DNA of 64,000 nt from Novosphingobium sp. 9 (GCF_025340265.1 NZ_CP022708.1:1-64000), one strand, 5' to 3'. Positions 44,912-57,966 are shown, numbered from the stretch's first letter. The notes: generated by a model from the sequence alone, not told the origin. Made by a program: numbers and translations.

Positions 44912-47900
44912 ATGAAATCGAAGGCATGGACGAAATGTGAAACCAGTCGGCTGGGTTTGATTGCTACCGGTGTCTTTACCGGAATTGCGGCGCTTTCGCT
45001 GTCTGCACCAGTGCTTGCCCAGACCACCGGCACGACGGCTGCTGCGACCACGCCGCCCGCTTCGCCTTCTGCTGCTTCACCTGCATCGGAAGCCCCGGCG
45101 CAGACCGCGTCCGCGGCCCCCGGCTCGATCAGCCCCGCCACGGCGCAGGAAATCATCGTCACCGGCTTTCGCCAGAGCGTCGCCACCGCGCTCAACGCCA
45201 AGCGCAACGAGATCGGCGCGGTCGATGTCATCAAGAGCGAGGACATCGCCCAGTTTCCCGACAACAACCTGGCCGAATCGATCCAGCGCATCCCCGGCGT
45301 GACGATCACCCGCGCCGCCGGTGAAGGCCGCTCGATCACCGTGCGCGGCCTTGGCCCCGGCTTCACCCGCGTGCGCATCAACGGCATGGAAGCGCAGGCG
45401 ACCTCGGGCGGTTCGGCGGCGGCAGGCGGCATCAATCTGGGCCGCGGGTTCGACTTCAACGTCTTCGCTTCAGAGCTGTTCAACTCGATCACCGTGCGCA
45501 AGACGCAGTCGGCAGACGTCGACGAAGGCTCGCTCGGCGCCACCGTGGACCTTGCCACCGCGCATCCGTTCGACTTCAAGAAGACCACCGCGACGATCTC
45601 CGCCGAGGGACAGTACAACGACCTGCGCGGCCGCATCGACCCGCGCCTTGTCGGGCTGTTCTCCACCACCTTTGGCGGCAGCGATTTCGGCCTGCTGGTC
45701 TCGGGCGCCTACAGCACCAGCCACAAGTACGAAGACGATCAGGGCGGCGCGGGCGGCTGGGACACGGTGAACACCAACGGCGGCTTCTGCTCGCCCCTGG
45801 GCGTCACCCCGACCAACCCGCTGGCCGGCAGCAATGCCTACGGTTCCAGCGCCACCCAGTGCTCGACCGGGGTGGACCGCCTGCCCGGCACCGCCAGCAA
45901 CATCGCCGCCTATCAGACGGCGGAGGGGAACGGCACCGTCCAGATCCCGCACCTACCGCGCTACGGACGCATCACCCATGACCAGAAGCGCCTCGGCCTG
46001 ACCGGGTCGCTGCAATGGCAGCCGAGCAACCACACACTCGTCACCTTCGACGCGCTGTATTCGCAGCTGAAGGAAACCCGGCGCGAGATGTACCTGAACG
46101 GTATCTCCTTTGCCCGTTCGCTGTCGAGCAACGGCCTGCCGCAGACCAGCGTGACCGATGCCGAGGTCAACGATGCGGGCGATCTGGTCTACGGCGTGTT
46201 CGACAATGTCGACGTGCGCTCGGACGACCGCCTGGTGCAGGACAAGACCACGTTCCAGCAGTACACGCTGAACTTCAAGCAGGACCTGTCGGACACCTTC
46301 CACATCACCGGTCTTGCGGGCTATTCGGACTCGAAATACTCGAACCCGGTGGACGTCACCGTGTCGATGGATGCCGTCAATTCGGATAACTACAGCTTCG
46401 ACTACCGGAACAACAGCCGTCTGCCGCTGATCACTTACGGCTTCGACGTCACCGATCCCAACGCCTACAGCTTCACCAGCGGCAATTCGCTGGCCCGCGT
46501 GCGCCAGTACTATGTCGACAACACCTTCAAGACCGGCGAACTGAACGGCACGTTCGATATCACCTCCGATTTCCATTTCAACTTCGGCGGATCGTACAAG
46601 CAGTTCGACTTCAAGGCCCAGCGTTTCGACCGTAATGCGGCGGAAACCACCGTGCCCGACCTGCCCGCAGGCACTTCGCTCGCCAGCCTGACCGATACCG
46701 TCACCGGCTTCGGCAAGGGTATGAACCTGCCCGCAGGTTCGGCCACCAGCTGGGTCACGCCCGACCCGCAGGCCTTCATCGACGCCTTCGGCATCCTTTC
46801 CGGACAGGGCACCTGGACGATGGGCAGCATCGACAACTCAGGCGCACGCGGAGGTAACCAGAGCGTGACCGAGAAGACGAAGTCCGCCTACGGCCAGTTC
46901 ACCTTCGATACCGACTTCCTGCCCGTCCATATCCGCGGCGACGTGGGCATGCGCTATATCGACACGCAGCAGACCGCGCGCGGCTATCAGCTGCAATCGG
47001 GCAGCGCGGCGCTGGTCTCGGTCCAGAACGACTATCACAAGTGGCTGCCGGCGGTGAACCTGACGGCGGATCTGCAACAGAACCTGCTGCTGCGCTTCGG
47101 CGCCGCACGCGTGCTTGCCCGCCCGAACCTCACCAGCCTGTCACCGGGTGGCACGATCCTGGCGCAAGGCACCAAAAGCATCACGCTGGGCAATCCGCAG
47201 CTCGCCCCGATCGAGGCGAGCACGATGGACGTCTCGCTGGAGTGGTACTTCGCGCCGCGCTCGATCCTGTCGGTCGCCTACTTCCACAAGAACATCCATA
47301 CTTTCGTGCAGACGCTGACGCGCTCGATCCCGTTCAGCGAGACGGGCCTGCCGGACTCGCTGCTGGATGGCTACCCGACGGTGCCTTCGGACATCTTCAC
47401 CGTCAGCCAGCCGGTCAACACGCCGGGCGGCCCGCTGGACGGTGTGGAAGTGAACTTCCAGTCGGACCTGCCGCTGAATTTCCTGCCCGACATTCTCAAC
47501 CACTTTGGCGTGCTGGCGAACTACACCTACGTCACGTCGAAGATCAATTACTGCACGAATTCGGCCTGCTCCACCTCGGTCACGGCGGAACTTACCGGCC
47601 TGTCCAAGAACGCCGCCAACGCGACGCTCTATTACGACAACGGCAAGCTCTCGGTGCGTGGATCGGTCGCCTGGCGCAGCGGGTTCCTCACCGGCGTTCC
47701 CGGCGGCAACACCGGCAACGATGTCAACGGCACGCATGGCTCGGCCGTGGTCGATGCACAGCTGACCTACACCTTCAACGATCACCTCAAGCTCAAGCTC
47801 GAAGGCCTGAACCTGACCGATACCTTCATCGACCAGTACCAGGACTCCGACCGCGACAGCTCGCTCGACTACGAGCACACCGGCCGCCAGATCAACTTCG

Positions 47901-47920
47901 GCGTTCAGTACAAGTTCTAA
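44912..47920 (+). CDS. TonB-dependent receptor, Caulobacter/Xanthomonas sugar type
   Basis: 1,002-residue outer-membrane receptor. Signal region ending SAPVLAQ, TonB box EIIVTGFRQS, and the diagnostic plug NEIGAVDVIKSEDIAQFPDN, IQRIPGVTITRAAGEGRSIT, VRGLGPGFTRVRINGMEAQA of the large Caulobacter/Xanthomonas receptor family linked to plant oligosaccharides. The barrel ends GRQINFGVQYKF. Start ATG 44912 with GGGAGGGATGTC upstream. The operator 93 bp upstream and neighbouring GH28/lyase genes indicate uptake of pectic oligosaccharides. Confidence 0.93.
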   Translation: MKSKAWTKCETSRLGLIATGVFTGIAALSLSAPVLAQTTGTTAAATTPPASPSAASPASEAPAQTASAAPGSISPATAQEIIVTGFRQSVATALNAKRNEIGAVDVIKSEDIAQFPDNNLAESIQRIPGVTITRAAGEGRSITVRGLGPGFTRVRINGMEAQATSGGSAAAGGINLGRGFDFNVFASELFNSITVRKTQSADVDEGSLGATVDLATAHPFDFKKTTATISAEGQYNDLRGRIDPRLVGLFSTTFGGSDFGLLVSGAYSTSHKYEDDQGGAGGWDTVNTNGGFCSPLGVTPTNPLAGSNAYGSSATQCSTGVDRLPGTASNIAAYQTAEGNGTVQIPHLPRYGRITHDQKRLGLTGSLQWQPSNHTLVTFDALYSQLKETRREMYLNGISFARSLSSNGLPQTSVTDAEVNDAGDLVYGVFDNVDVRSDDRLVQDKTTFQQYTLNFKQDLSDTFHITGLAGYSDSKYSNPVDVTVSMDAVNSDNYSFDYRNNSRLPLITYGFDVTDPNAYSFTSGNSLARVRQYYVDNTFKTGELNGTFDITSDFHFNFGGSYKQFDFKAQRFDRNAAETTVPDLPAGTSLASLTDTVTGFGKGMNLPAGSATSWVTPDPQAFIDAFGILSGQGTWTMGSIDNSGARGGNQSVTEKTKSAYGQFTFDTDFLPVHIRGDVGMRYIDTQQTARGYQLQSGSAALVSVQNDYHKWLPAVNLTADLQQNLLLRFGAARVLARPNLTSLSPGGTILAQGTKSITLGNPQLAPIEASTMDVSLEWYFAPRSILSVAYFHKNIHTFVQTLTRSIPFSETGLPDSLLDGYPTVPSDIFTVSQPVNTPGGPLDGVEVNFQSDLPLNFLPDILNHFGVLANYTYVTSKINYCTNSACSTSVTAELTGLSKNAANATLYYDNGKLSVRGSVAWRSGFLTGVPGGNTGNDVNGTHGSAVVDAQLTYTFNDHLKLKLEGLNLTDTFIDQYQDSDRDSSLDYEHTGRQINFGVQYKF

Positions 47921-47938
47921 GAGACCCACTCCCCCTCT

Positions 47939-47972
47939 CGGCCGGATTCGCAAGAATCCGGCCGGTCTTTTT
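47939..47972 (+). terminator. Rho-independent terminator after the sugar-type receptor
   Basis: Perfect 11-bp stem CGGCCGGATTC with loop GCAA (47939-47964), followed by GTCTTTTTG. It should end receptor transcription and separate it, at least partly, from the LamG gene that follows. Confidence 0.88.
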
Positions 47973-48025
47973 GCATTTGACGCGTGCGTGCGGCACGTTC
48001 GCGAAAGAGCCGAGGAGCCGCCCGA

Positions 48026-51000
48026 ATGCCCGCCCGTGTTTCCCCAAAAAACGCCTCGCCCCTTTCGTTACCGCTCTTCTGGGCGCAAGTTGCCTTGCAG
48101 GCGCACCTGTTGCACACGCACAGACGACAAACCTTCCGACCAGCAACACACAAACCGGCGACACATCCGGCCTGCTGTTTAGCCTTTCCGCCGACAAAGG
48201 CACGACGGCGGATATGGCCACCGGTTCGCCTTCGCCGATCTTCCAGAAGGGCGTGCGCACGATTGCCGATGGCGCTTCCGGCCCGGCGCTCGCCATGGAC
48301 GACAACCTCACGCTGGCGTGGTCGGCTCCGGGCAATATCCATGCCCAGCGCGGCACCGTCTCGTTCCTGTTCCGCCCCGGCAAGCCGCTCGACGAACAGC
48401 CCTTCCCGATCTTCCGCGTCGGCCGCTCGGACGGTTCGGACTGGGACATGACATGGCTGCGGATCGACTGGAACGGCCACGGCTTCGATGCCTTCGTCAC
48501 CGATACCGGCATGGCCCGCACGCGCCTGTCCACCACCGTCGCGACCATCCCGCCGCCCGACAGATGGATTGCCGTCACCTTCGCGTGGGACGAGACGAAA
48601 GGCGTGACGCTGTGGATCGACGGCAAGCAGGTGGCCACCAAGGCGGTTAAGGCCGATTACGATATGGGCCTTTGGGGCTTCGGCTTCTTCCAGCGCACCG
48701 TCTCGCCCTGGCAGGTGCAAAGCGCCTACAACTTCCTGCGTTCGGGCGATATCGACGAACTGCGCATCTACGATCACGTGCTGGATGGCGCCGAAGTGGC
48801 CGCGCTGGCGAAAGGGCAGGCGCCCGCGATCCCCACGGCCCCGGCGCGCACGCTCACCGATCCGGCCACGCGCGGCGAGTGGGCGTTTCGCCACGGCTGG
48901 GCCAACGTCACCGGGCCTGTCGACTACGGCAAAGGCCCGGTCATCGCCGTGCGCAAAGTCGAATTCGCCGACGCGCGCGACCAGAAGGAAAAGATGCTGC
49001 GCGGCGCCGACGGCATTCGCGAGACGACATGGCCGGGCGTCTACAACCGCTCGACCCTGCCGGGGCGCGACGACTATTTCGAGCTGCCGGACTGGAACGT
49101 CTATTCGACCGGCGGCCGCGCCTACACGCTGGCCCTGCCCGGCGAGGACTGGAACCATATCGAGATCACCGGGCCTGCCTATGGCACGCTCGACTGGTCA
49201 GGCGACGGTGCGAAGGGCGAAACCGTGCTGCGCCGCGCGCAAGGGCTTGAGCAGACCTCGACGCAGCTTGGCGCCACGCGTCACGGCGGCACGCTCACCT
49301 TCCGCAACGTCGCGCCAGAGACGCCGATACAGGAAATCGGCGCCTACGATATTCGCGCCATCGACGCCCCGCCGCAAGGCATCGCCACGCTCACGTACGC
49401 GCTGACGCCCGAGGCCAGTCCCGAAGGCTACGCCAGCCTCAGGCCGCTCACCGACTTCATCGCCGGGCGCTATCCGGCGGATGAACGCGCGGTGATCGTC
49501 GCGCTGCCCGAAGGCGCGCCGCTGGTCCCCGCCGATGCGGCGGTACGCGAACGCTTCCCCATCGCCAGCGGCAAGGCACTCCCTGAAGTGCGCGTGCTGA
49601 TCCCCGCGACCTTCCGCGACCAGCCCGCCGGCGAGACCGCGCGGCGCTTTTCCTACGGCTGGGAGAACCTCGACGGCGGGCTCGACGGACTGGTGCTGCG
49701 CCTGCCCGCACTCGGCCTGAAGCCGCAGAAGGATGGACTTGTGCCGTTCACGGTGTGCGTCCACGATCCGCTCTGGCCCGAGCGCGATCTGCTCGACGTG
49801 ACCGTGCGGATCGATCCGGACAAACCCCAGACGCTCTGGCTCGACACCCGCGATCGCATCCTGCGCCCCGAAGACAGCCTCTCGCTTTCGCTTGCCAGCG
49901 CCGATCCCGATTTCGATGCCGCAAAGCTCCAGGGCGCAAGCGTCTCGCTGGTGTTCAAGCCGCGCGAGGCCGCGCTGGCCGAACATGTCGCCGACCGTCT
50001 GGAACAGGCGCGCGATGAACTCGCCTGGCTGGTCGAAGAGCAGCCCTCTACCCGTCTCTACCCCGTCTGGAATCGTTTCGAGAGCGATGTGTCCGACGTG
50101 CTGCGCGTCGCGCCCGAAAACCCCGAAGCCCGCGCGCTGTGGAACGAGAAGAACCCCGAACAGCCTTACTGGCAGGTCGATCTTGCACCGCCGCCGGATG
50201 CGAAGACCCCGCTCTGGGCCTGGCGTCAGGTGCAGGATCTCACACTTTACCGCCATTTCGTGGACTGGTGGATCGATCATCGCCAGCTGCCACCCGGCGT
50301 CCCCGGCGCCGGTGAACTGGGCGGCGGGCTTTCCGACGATACCGATCTCGTCAACCAGTGGGTCGGCCTCGCGCTGATGGGCGTGGAACCTGACCGCCTG
50401 CGCGCCTCGCAGCGCGCCGTGCTGAACGCAACACATGAAAACGGCATGTGGAACAACGGCTTGAGCCATATCATGGCCGACCAGCTGCACAGCTATGAAG
50501 AGGGCATCAATACCCTCGCGCAGGCGATGATGCTCGATCGCGGGAATCCTCAACTGATCGAGCAGGCGATGGCCACCGCGCGGCGCTATCCCGATCTCAT
50601 CCGCACCAATCCCGCAGGGCACCTGCATTTCGCCACCGCGTTCTTCAACGGTAGCCGGGCGTTCACCAAGGGGCCGCTGGGCTGGCAGTATCCCTACAGC
50701 TACCTCGTCACCCATCCCGGCATGCTGCTGGTCGACTGGAACGGCGCGCCGCAGGTGAAGTCGCTGTTGCTGCGCTCGCTCAATGACTGGCTGGCCCACG
50801 GCAGGCAGGACAGCCACGGCCACTGGGTCTACCCGCAGGAGATCGAGTGGGCGACCGACAAGACACGCGGCACCGGCGTCTCCAGCGCGATCCACAGCTT
50901 CTGGGCCGCCTGGCGCTGGACCAGCGATCCGAAATACCTGCGCCCGATCGAGCCCAAGGGCCTCGCCGCAGGCTCGCTCAACATGCTGTTCGGCGTCAAT

Positions 51001-51972
51001 GCCGATACCTTGGCGCAAGTCCCCGGCGGCCCGGGCCTTGCCGCCGACATCTCCTCGGGCAAGGTCACGACCGACAGCCACGCCTACGATCCGAACCTCG
51101 GCACCGTGTCCGATGCCCAGATCGGCAAGTTCGTGCGCTGGCAGGAAACCGGCGACAATTCCCTGCTCGCCGGGCTCTATGCCGACGAGGCGGTCGAGGA
51201 CATGCACCGCATGTATTACATCACCGAAGCCGAAGCCTGGATCGACCGCGTTGCCGTGCCCAGCGACCTGCTTCAGCGCGCCCGCATGGGCGGCGTCGCG
51301 CACCTTCGCAACAACTACTACCCCGGCAATCTCGTCAGCTGGCGGTTCGCCGGGCCGGACGATGCGCAGAAGGTCGGCATCATGATTCCGCACGGCGACC
51401 CGAAGCACTTCACGGTGATCGCCTACAACATGACCGATGCGCCAATGCATGCCACGATGATCGGCGGCGAACTGGCACCGGGAACATGGGAAATGCGATC
51501 CGGAATCGACTCCAATGGCGACAATCGTGCCGATGCACCAGGAGCACCGCAAACGATCCAGTTGGAGAAGCAGCTCGGCACCGACCTTACCTTCCCCGCG
51601 CATCAGACCGTGGTCTACGAATTTACGCTCAAGACCCTCGGCGATAATCCGGCGACCCGGCCAGACGTCGGTCTGTCTCAACAGGATCTCGCCTGGAAGG
51701 GCAGTGCCTTGCAGGTCACGGTCCACAGCCTCGGCGCCAAGCCGACACCGGCGGGCGAAGTCACGATCACCGGACCGGATGGCCGTGTCTGGGGCAAGGC
51801 AGCCTTCCCCACACTTGCCGCTCCCAGCGACCTCACGCCCAAGACTGCCACTATATCGCTAAAAATCCCGGCGGAAGCGCCCAAGGCAAGGCTGGCGGCC
51901 ACGCTGCGCCTTAATGGTGACGTGCATGAGATCACCGCCGACAACAACACCGCATCCGTACCCGCACGATGA
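48026..51972 (+). CDS. Giant exported LamG-domain protein, probable carbohydrate-active enzyme (frameshift at 48046-48051)
   Basis: About 1,315 residues. The signal peptide is only continuous if one A is added to the A6 run at 48046-48051: MPARVSPKK then RLAPFVTALLGASCLAGAPV-AHAQ; GAGGAGCCGCCCG precedes this ATG. Layout: LamG/concanavalin-like domain (~45-265, with VTLWIDGKQVATK and DIDELRIYDHVLDGAEVAAL), a beta-rich region (~290-640), a large helical region (~640-1150, HENGMWNNGLSHIMADQLHS, LNDWLAHGRQDSHGHWVYPQ) that looks like an alpha/alpha barrel, and a C-terminal CARDB-like beta domain ending NNTASVPAR. It is flanked by the sugar receptor and galM, so a pectic or related polysaccharide is the expected substrate. 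I do not recognise a catalytic family. Confidence 0.8.
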
Positions 51973-53153
51973 TACGCCGCGCCCTTACACTACTGACGGC
52001 TACAATGCTCGCCGGTCCCGCTCTCGCGCAAAGCGTGCGGGAGGAACCGGCGGGTCAAATGGCAGACGGTCGCGCGGTTTCCGCCTGGGTCCTGACCGGC
52101 GGCCGTCAACACCCGATCCGGGTACGTATTCTATCACTCGGCGGGATCATCAACGCGCTGGAGGTCCCCGACCGGCACGGGCGCATGACCAGCGTCGTCC
52201 TCGCACTGCCATCCATCGCCGCCTACGAGAAACGGCCGAATTTCAGCGCGGTGATCGGGCGCTATGCCAACCGCATCTCGCATGGCGGCGTGACCATCGA
52301 CGGGCAGTTCCACAAACTGGCCACCAATGCAGCCGGGGTCATCTCACACGGAGGCTCAGGCGGGCTCGGCGCCCAACTCTGGCAAGGGGAAGCCGTGCGC
52401 GAACCGGGCAGCGTCGGAGTGCGACTTACCAATGTCAGCCCCGACGGGTTTAACGGCTTTCCGGGCGAACTGACCACCACGGTCACCTATACGCTCGGCC
52501 CCGACGAAACGCTGCGCATCGACTATACGGCCACCAGCACGCGCGACACCGTGCTCAACCTCACCCACCATGCCTTCTTCAATCTGGAAGGGGCGGGCTC
52601 CGGCAGCACCGATGCGCAGTGGCTGCGCGCCTTCGCCGATCACTATACGCCAAACGATGCGCATAGCTTGCCGACAGGCGAGGTTCTGCCGGTCTCCGGT
52701 GCGCTCGACCTGCGCCGCTGGGCGCGGATCGGTGAGCGTGTCCGCGCCGATGATCCGCAGCTGCGCATGGCCCATGGTTTCGATGTGAACTACGTCCTGA
52801 ACGGCAGCGATGCCGCCCTTCCCGTCGCGGCGTGCGCATACGATCCGAACAGCGGTCGCAGTCTGGTGGTCGCGACTGACCAGCCCGGCTTGCAGGTCTA
52901 CACTGCCAACGGCTTCGACGGCTCCCTACAGGAGCGTTCCGGCGCGATGCTGCGGCAAGGCGATGCCTTCGCGTTGGAAACGCAGCATTTTCCCGACAGC
53001 CCTAACCACCCGAACTTCCCGAGTACGCTGCTGCGCGCGAGGCAGACCTTCCGCTCGCGAACCGAGTTCCGTTTCGGCATCGGGCGAAGGGGAGCGACCG
53101 GGCTACCGGAAATCAGCGGGTGCCGGCCTGCCGCTTCCGCGAAAGAGCATTGA
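51969..53153 (+). CDS. galM: Exported aldose 1-epimerase (galactose mutarotase)
   Basis: 394 residues. Signal peptide MIRRALTLLTATMLAGPALA-QS. GalM signatures: FSAVIGRYANRISHGGVTID, the acid/base NLTHHAFFNLEGAG (catalytic His), AHGFDVNYVL and GLQVYTANGFDG, and ALETQHFPDSPNHPNFPSTL with the catalytic acid. It interconverts alpha and beta anomers of aldoses in the periplasm. ATG overlaps the stop of the LamG gene (ATGA), so both products are made together. The last ~40 bp overlap the convergent hupE-type gene, and the final ~25 residues are poorly conserved in appearance. Confidence 0.9.
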   Translation: MIRRALTLLTATMLAGPALAQSVREEPAGQMADGRAVSAWVLTGGRQHPIRVRILSLGGIINALEVPDRHGRMTSVVLALPSIAAYEKRPNFSAVIGRYANRISHGGVTIDGQFHKLATNAAGVISHGGSGGLGAQLWQGEAVREPGSVGVRLTNVSPDGFNGFPGELTTTVTYTLGPDETLRIDYTATSTRDTVLNLTHHAFFNLEGAGSGSTDAQWLRAFADHYTPNDAHSLPTGEVLPVSGALDLRRWARIGERVRADDPQLRMAHGFDVNYVLNGSDAALPVAACAYDPNSGRSLVVATDQPGLQVYTANGFDGSLQERSGAMLRQGDAFALETQHFPDSPNHPNFPSTLLRARQTFRSRTEFRFGIGRRGATGLPEISGCRPAASAKEH

Positions 53154-53654
53154 TCCCTCGCCCGGCGCACACACCGACCACATGCAGAAGCGCTGTTGCT
53201 GCCAGCATCGCGATAGCGAAGGTCCAGTGTGATCCGTTCGCTTCGGTCGCATGGGCATAACCGTGAGCAAGCGCGAAGAAGCCGGTGATGGCAGCCGCGA
53301 GGACGAGGTTGATACGCGGGCGAGAATGGCGCCCAATGCCAGCAGTGGCATAGAGAGGAGGACGATGGTCTCGGCGGGGATGGTAATGCCGGTGTGACCG
53401 ACGAGGAAGCCTGCGGCCATTGCGCTCATGAAGGCTGCGGGCAGCGCCCAGATCTTGCCCGGATAGGCGCGCGCGGACCACAGCCCCACACAAATCATCG
53501 CGGTGAGATGGTCCGCGCCGGTGAAGGGGTGGACGAAGCCGGCGAGCGCGCCGGTGCCGAAGTCATGTCCCGGATGCGCCAATGCGGGGCTCGCCGCGAA
53601 GAGCGGCAAGAGCGCGGCGAGCTTGGGCCAATGATGCGTGACGGAACGGCTCAT
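53113..53654 (-). CDS. HupE/UreJ family nickel-related membrane protein (frameshift at ~53316)
   Basis: About 180 residues after one added base near 53316, which joins [10 protein letters not shown] to [20 protein letters not shown]. Signal/first helix ends [25 protein letters not shown] and HPFTGADH are the His-rich metal motifs of HupE/UreJ, and [11 protein letters not shown] is the third. These proteins supply nickel or cobalt. Its ATG overlaps the ureG stop, so it is the last gene of the urease operon and probably provides nickel to the enzyme. Confidence 0.83.
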
Positions 53655-54319
53655 GCGATTTTCTCCGGTTTGAAAAGCGGCTGCGCGGGCGGCAGGCGAT
53701 CGGGCAGGCCGCCCTGTTCGACGATCAGGCGGGCAATGGCATCGACGCCCTGATCGGCGCGGATATTGGTGAAGACGAACGGCTTGGTCCCGCGCATTTT
53801 CGTGGCATCGCGGTCCATCACCGGCAGGCTGGCGCCGACCAGCGGGGCAAGGTCAATCTTGTTGATGACGAGCAGGTCCGAGCGGGTAATGCCGGGGCCT
53901 CCCTTGCGCGGAATCTTATCGCCCGCCGAGACGTCGATCACGTAGATTGTCAGGTCCGCCAGCTCGGGGCTGAAAGTGGCCGCCAGATTATCGCCGCCGC
54001 TTTCGATCAGGATCAGGTCGAGATCGGGGAAGGTCCGATGCAGCCGGTCGACCGCGGCGAGGTTCATCGAGGCATCCTCGCGGATCGCTGTATGCGGGCA
54101 ACCGCCGGTCTCGACGCCGAGGATACGCTCGGCCTCCAGCGATCCGGCGCGGGTGAGGAACTCGGCATCCTCGCGCGTGTAGATGTCGTTGGTGATCGCG
54201 GCGATCTGGTAGTCGGCACGGAAGGTGCGGCACAGCGCGTCCATCAGCGCCGTCTTGCCCGAGCCGACCGGGCCACCGATGCCCACACGCAGAGGGCCGT
54301 TTGTGGAGGTAAGTGTCAT
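53651..54319 (-). CDS. ureG: Urease accessory GTPase UreG
   Basis: 222-residue SIMIBI GTPase that drives nickel insertion into urease. P-loop [18 protein letters not shown], the CPH nickel motif in [38 protein letters not shown], and the G4-like VINKIDLAP. Start ATG overlaps the ureF stop (ATGA). Confidence 0.98.
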   Translation of the reverse strand: MTLTSTNGPLRVGIGGPVGSGKTALMDALCRTFRADYQIAAITNDIYTREDAEFLTRAGSLEAERILGVETGGCPHTAIREDASMNLAAVDRLHRTFPDLDLILIESGGDNLAATFSPELADLTIYVIDVSAGDKIPRKGGPGITRSDLLVINKIDLAPLVGASLPVMDRDATKMRGTKPFVFTNIRADQGVDAIARLIVEQGGLPDRLPPAQPLFKPEKIA

Positions 54320-55080
54320 GTGCGGAACAGCCTCGTGTACTGGGTTTCATGGGCCATGCAGCCAAGCTCGGCCATGAGGCTGGCCGAACCCATCTGCGCG
54401 AAGGGGTCTTCGTTGGGATCGAGCGCTGCGGCCCGCGCAGCCTGCACCAGCACTTGCGGCTTCAACGCGCGCAACACCTGCTGGGCATGGGTCTGACCCA
54501 GCGGCACCAGACGCTGCGCCGCCGAGACGAGATTGGCGACGGCGCCATGCGCGAAGGCCGCCAGCGCGGGTTCGAGCGGAAGATCGGCCTGCGCCATCAG
54601 ACAGGCGCAGGCGACCGGATAGGCCAGTTCGTCTTCGGGCACGTCGTCCAGCAGCACAAAGGCCTCAGCCGAAGCGGCAGCGCCGGCGATGCGGCGGAAC
54701 GCCTCGCCTTGCGCGCAGGTCTCCAGCCTGCGCTCGGCTCCGGTCGCGGCCGCGTGGGCGAGTTCGGCCACGGCGAGCAGCGCGATGCCGTCGCCTGCCC
54801 TCGCCGCGTGGAAGGCATGGGCGAAGAGCACCAGATCGCTCCACAGCGGCCCCTGCCCCAGCAGGTCGGCGATCCAGCCTTGGCACGAAGGCGCATCGGT
54901 GATGAAGCGTTCCTCCACCGCCCATTCCAGCCCACCGGAATGGGTATAGGCGCCCACCGGCCAGGCCGGAGACATCCAGCTAAGCAGGTCGAACAGACCG
55001 GCGGCGCTAACTGCGGCGTCTGTTGCTGCGCCCGGCCCCAGATTGAGGGCGATGTCAGGCGTGATGGTGGTGATGCCCAT
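54316..55080 (-). CDS. ureF: Urease accessory protein UreF
   Basis: 254 residues, all-helical. [20 protein letters not shown] is the UreF hallmark, followed by [20 protein letters not shown] and the C-terminal QTHAQQVL. UreF bridges UreD and UreG in the nickel-loading complex. ATG 55080 was chosen; it starts inside the His-rich 3' end of ureE, a 26-bp overlap in another frame. Confidence 0.93.
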   Translation of the reverse strand: MGITTITPDIALNLGPGAATDAAVSAAGLFDLLSWMSPAWPVGAYTHSGGLEWAVEERFITDAPSCQGWIADLLGQGPLWSDLVLFAHAFHAARAGDGIALLAVAELAHAAATGAERRLETCAQGEAFRRIAGAAASAEAFVLLDDVPEDELAYPVACACLMAQADLPLEPALAAFAHGAVANLVSAAQRLVPLGQTHAQQVLRALKPQVLVQAARAAALDPNEDPFAQMGSASLMAELGCMAHETQYTRLFRT

Positions 55081-55564
55081 GATCGTGCGCGTGGTCATGG
55101 TCATGGTCATGACTATGCGAATGGCCGCCGCCGGAATAGGCCCCGCCTTCCGGATCGAACGGCGCCTCGATCCGCGTGCAGGTGCCGCCAAGGCCCAGAA
55201 CCATGTGCTCGATCACATGATCGTAGCGAATGCGCAAGGTGCCGCCATCAGGACCGGGAAGCAGTTGCGTCGGCAGGTGGCGATTGCCCAGATGCCAGGC
55301 GATCCGCACCAGCGCTGCGCTATCTTCAGCCCCGATCTCCAGCAACGCCTCGGCGGCGGCACGTACCAGCACCAGCGAGCCGTCCTCGATCCGCAACCGC
55401 TCGCCATCGCGCAAGTGCACCGCGCTGGGCATATCGAGCAGCAGCGCTCGCCCCGCCTCGCTCGTCAGCACGATGCGGCGGCGGTTGCGACGGTCGAAAT
55501 CGAGCAGGACCGAGTCCTCACAAGGTTCTTCGGAAGCGGGCTCGACGGAATATATGCGGCGCAT
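55055..55564 (-). CDS. ureE: Urease nickel metallochaperone UreE
   Basis: 169 residues. N-terminal peptide-binding domain ([20 protein letters not shown]), then the metal-binding domain [16 protein letters not shown], and a His/Asp-rich tail (about 13 His in the last 25 residues) for nickel storage. ATG 55564 was chosen because GAAGG precedes it; TTG 55573 is in frame. Transfers nickel to the UreDFG complex. Confidence 0.95.
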   Translation of the reverse strand: MRRIYSVEPASEEPCEDSVLLDFDRRNRRRIVLTSEAGRALLLDMPSAVHLRDGERLRIEDGSLVLVRAAAEALLEIGAEDSAALVRIAWHLGNRHLPTQLLPGPDGGTLRIRYDHVIEHMVLGLGGTCTRIEAPFDPEGGAYSGGGHSHSHDHDHDHAHDHGHHHHHA

Positions 55565-55582
55565 GGGTGGCAACCTTCGCGA

Positions 55583-57303
<1,721 letters not shown>

Positions 57304-57304
<1 letters not shown>

Positions 57305-57650
57305 CAGCGCGCGCTCCCGTCCTCGGTTGTATCCAACTGCGCCATCACCGCGCCCCGGAAGCCGAAGATCCGTCGATCCCCCGCAACGGCACCAGCGCCA
57401 CCTCGCGCGACTGGCCCGGCTCGAAACGCACCGCAGTGCCCGCCGGAATGTCCAGCCGCTGGCCCATTGCTGCCGCACGGTCGAAGGCCAGTGCCGGATT
57501 GGTCTCGGCGAAGTGGTAATGGCTGCCCACCTGTACCGGCCGGTCGCCGGTATTGGCCACGGTCAGCCGCGTCACCGTCAGCCCTTCGTTGAGCGTCACG
57601 GTGCCGGGGGCGGCGAGAAGTTCGCCCGGAATCATGCCTGTGGGGATCAT
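57304..57650 (-). CDS. ureB: Urease beta subunit (frameshift at 57378-57382)
   Basis: 115 residues once one base is added to the C5 run at 57378-57382. [31 protein letters not shown] and [20 protein letters not shown] are diagnostic; after repair the C-terminus reads [17 protein letters not shown], as expected in the family. As given, the unrepaired frame ends early in an unnatural DGSSASGAR. The repaired stop overlaps the ureC ATG, a further sign that the gene is intact. Confidence 0.92.
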
Positions 57651-57663
57651 ATCAACGTCTCCC

Positions 57664-57966
57664 TCAACGGATCGGGCTGTGGATGGTGACCAGCTTGGTG
57701 CCGTCGGGGAAGGTCGCTTCCACCTGCACGTCGGCGATCATCTCGGCGATGCCCTCCATCACCTGTTCGCGGGTGAGCACATGGGCGCCCGCTTCCATCA
57801 GGTGGGCCACGCTCAAGCCGTCGCGCGCGCCTTCGGCCACGAAGTCGCTGATCAGCGCGATCGCTTCGGGATAGTTCAGCTTCACCCCGCGCTCCAGCCG
57901 CCGCCGCGCGACCATCGCCGCCGTGGCGATCAGCAGCTTGTCCTTTTCTCGAGGGGTCAGACGCAT
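57664..57966 (-). CDS. ureA: Urease gamma subunit
   Basis: 100 residues, the normal size. [28 protein letters not shown]-like [15 protein letters not shown], and [20 protein letters not shown] are characteristic. Overlaps the end of ureD by 10 bp and precedes ureB by 13 bp. Forms the trimeric apoenzyme with UreB and UreC. Confidence 0.98.
   Translation of the reverse strand: MRLTPREKDKLLIATAAMVARRRLERGVKLNYPEAIALISDFVAEGARDGLSVAHLMEAGAHVLTREQVMEGIAEMIADVQVEATFPDGTKLVTIHSPIR

Noticed and set aside
49198-51726. 842-codon open frame antisense to the LamG protein
   Set aside because: Same reason: long antisense frames are expected at this GC content, and the sense strand encodes a coherent multidomain protein.
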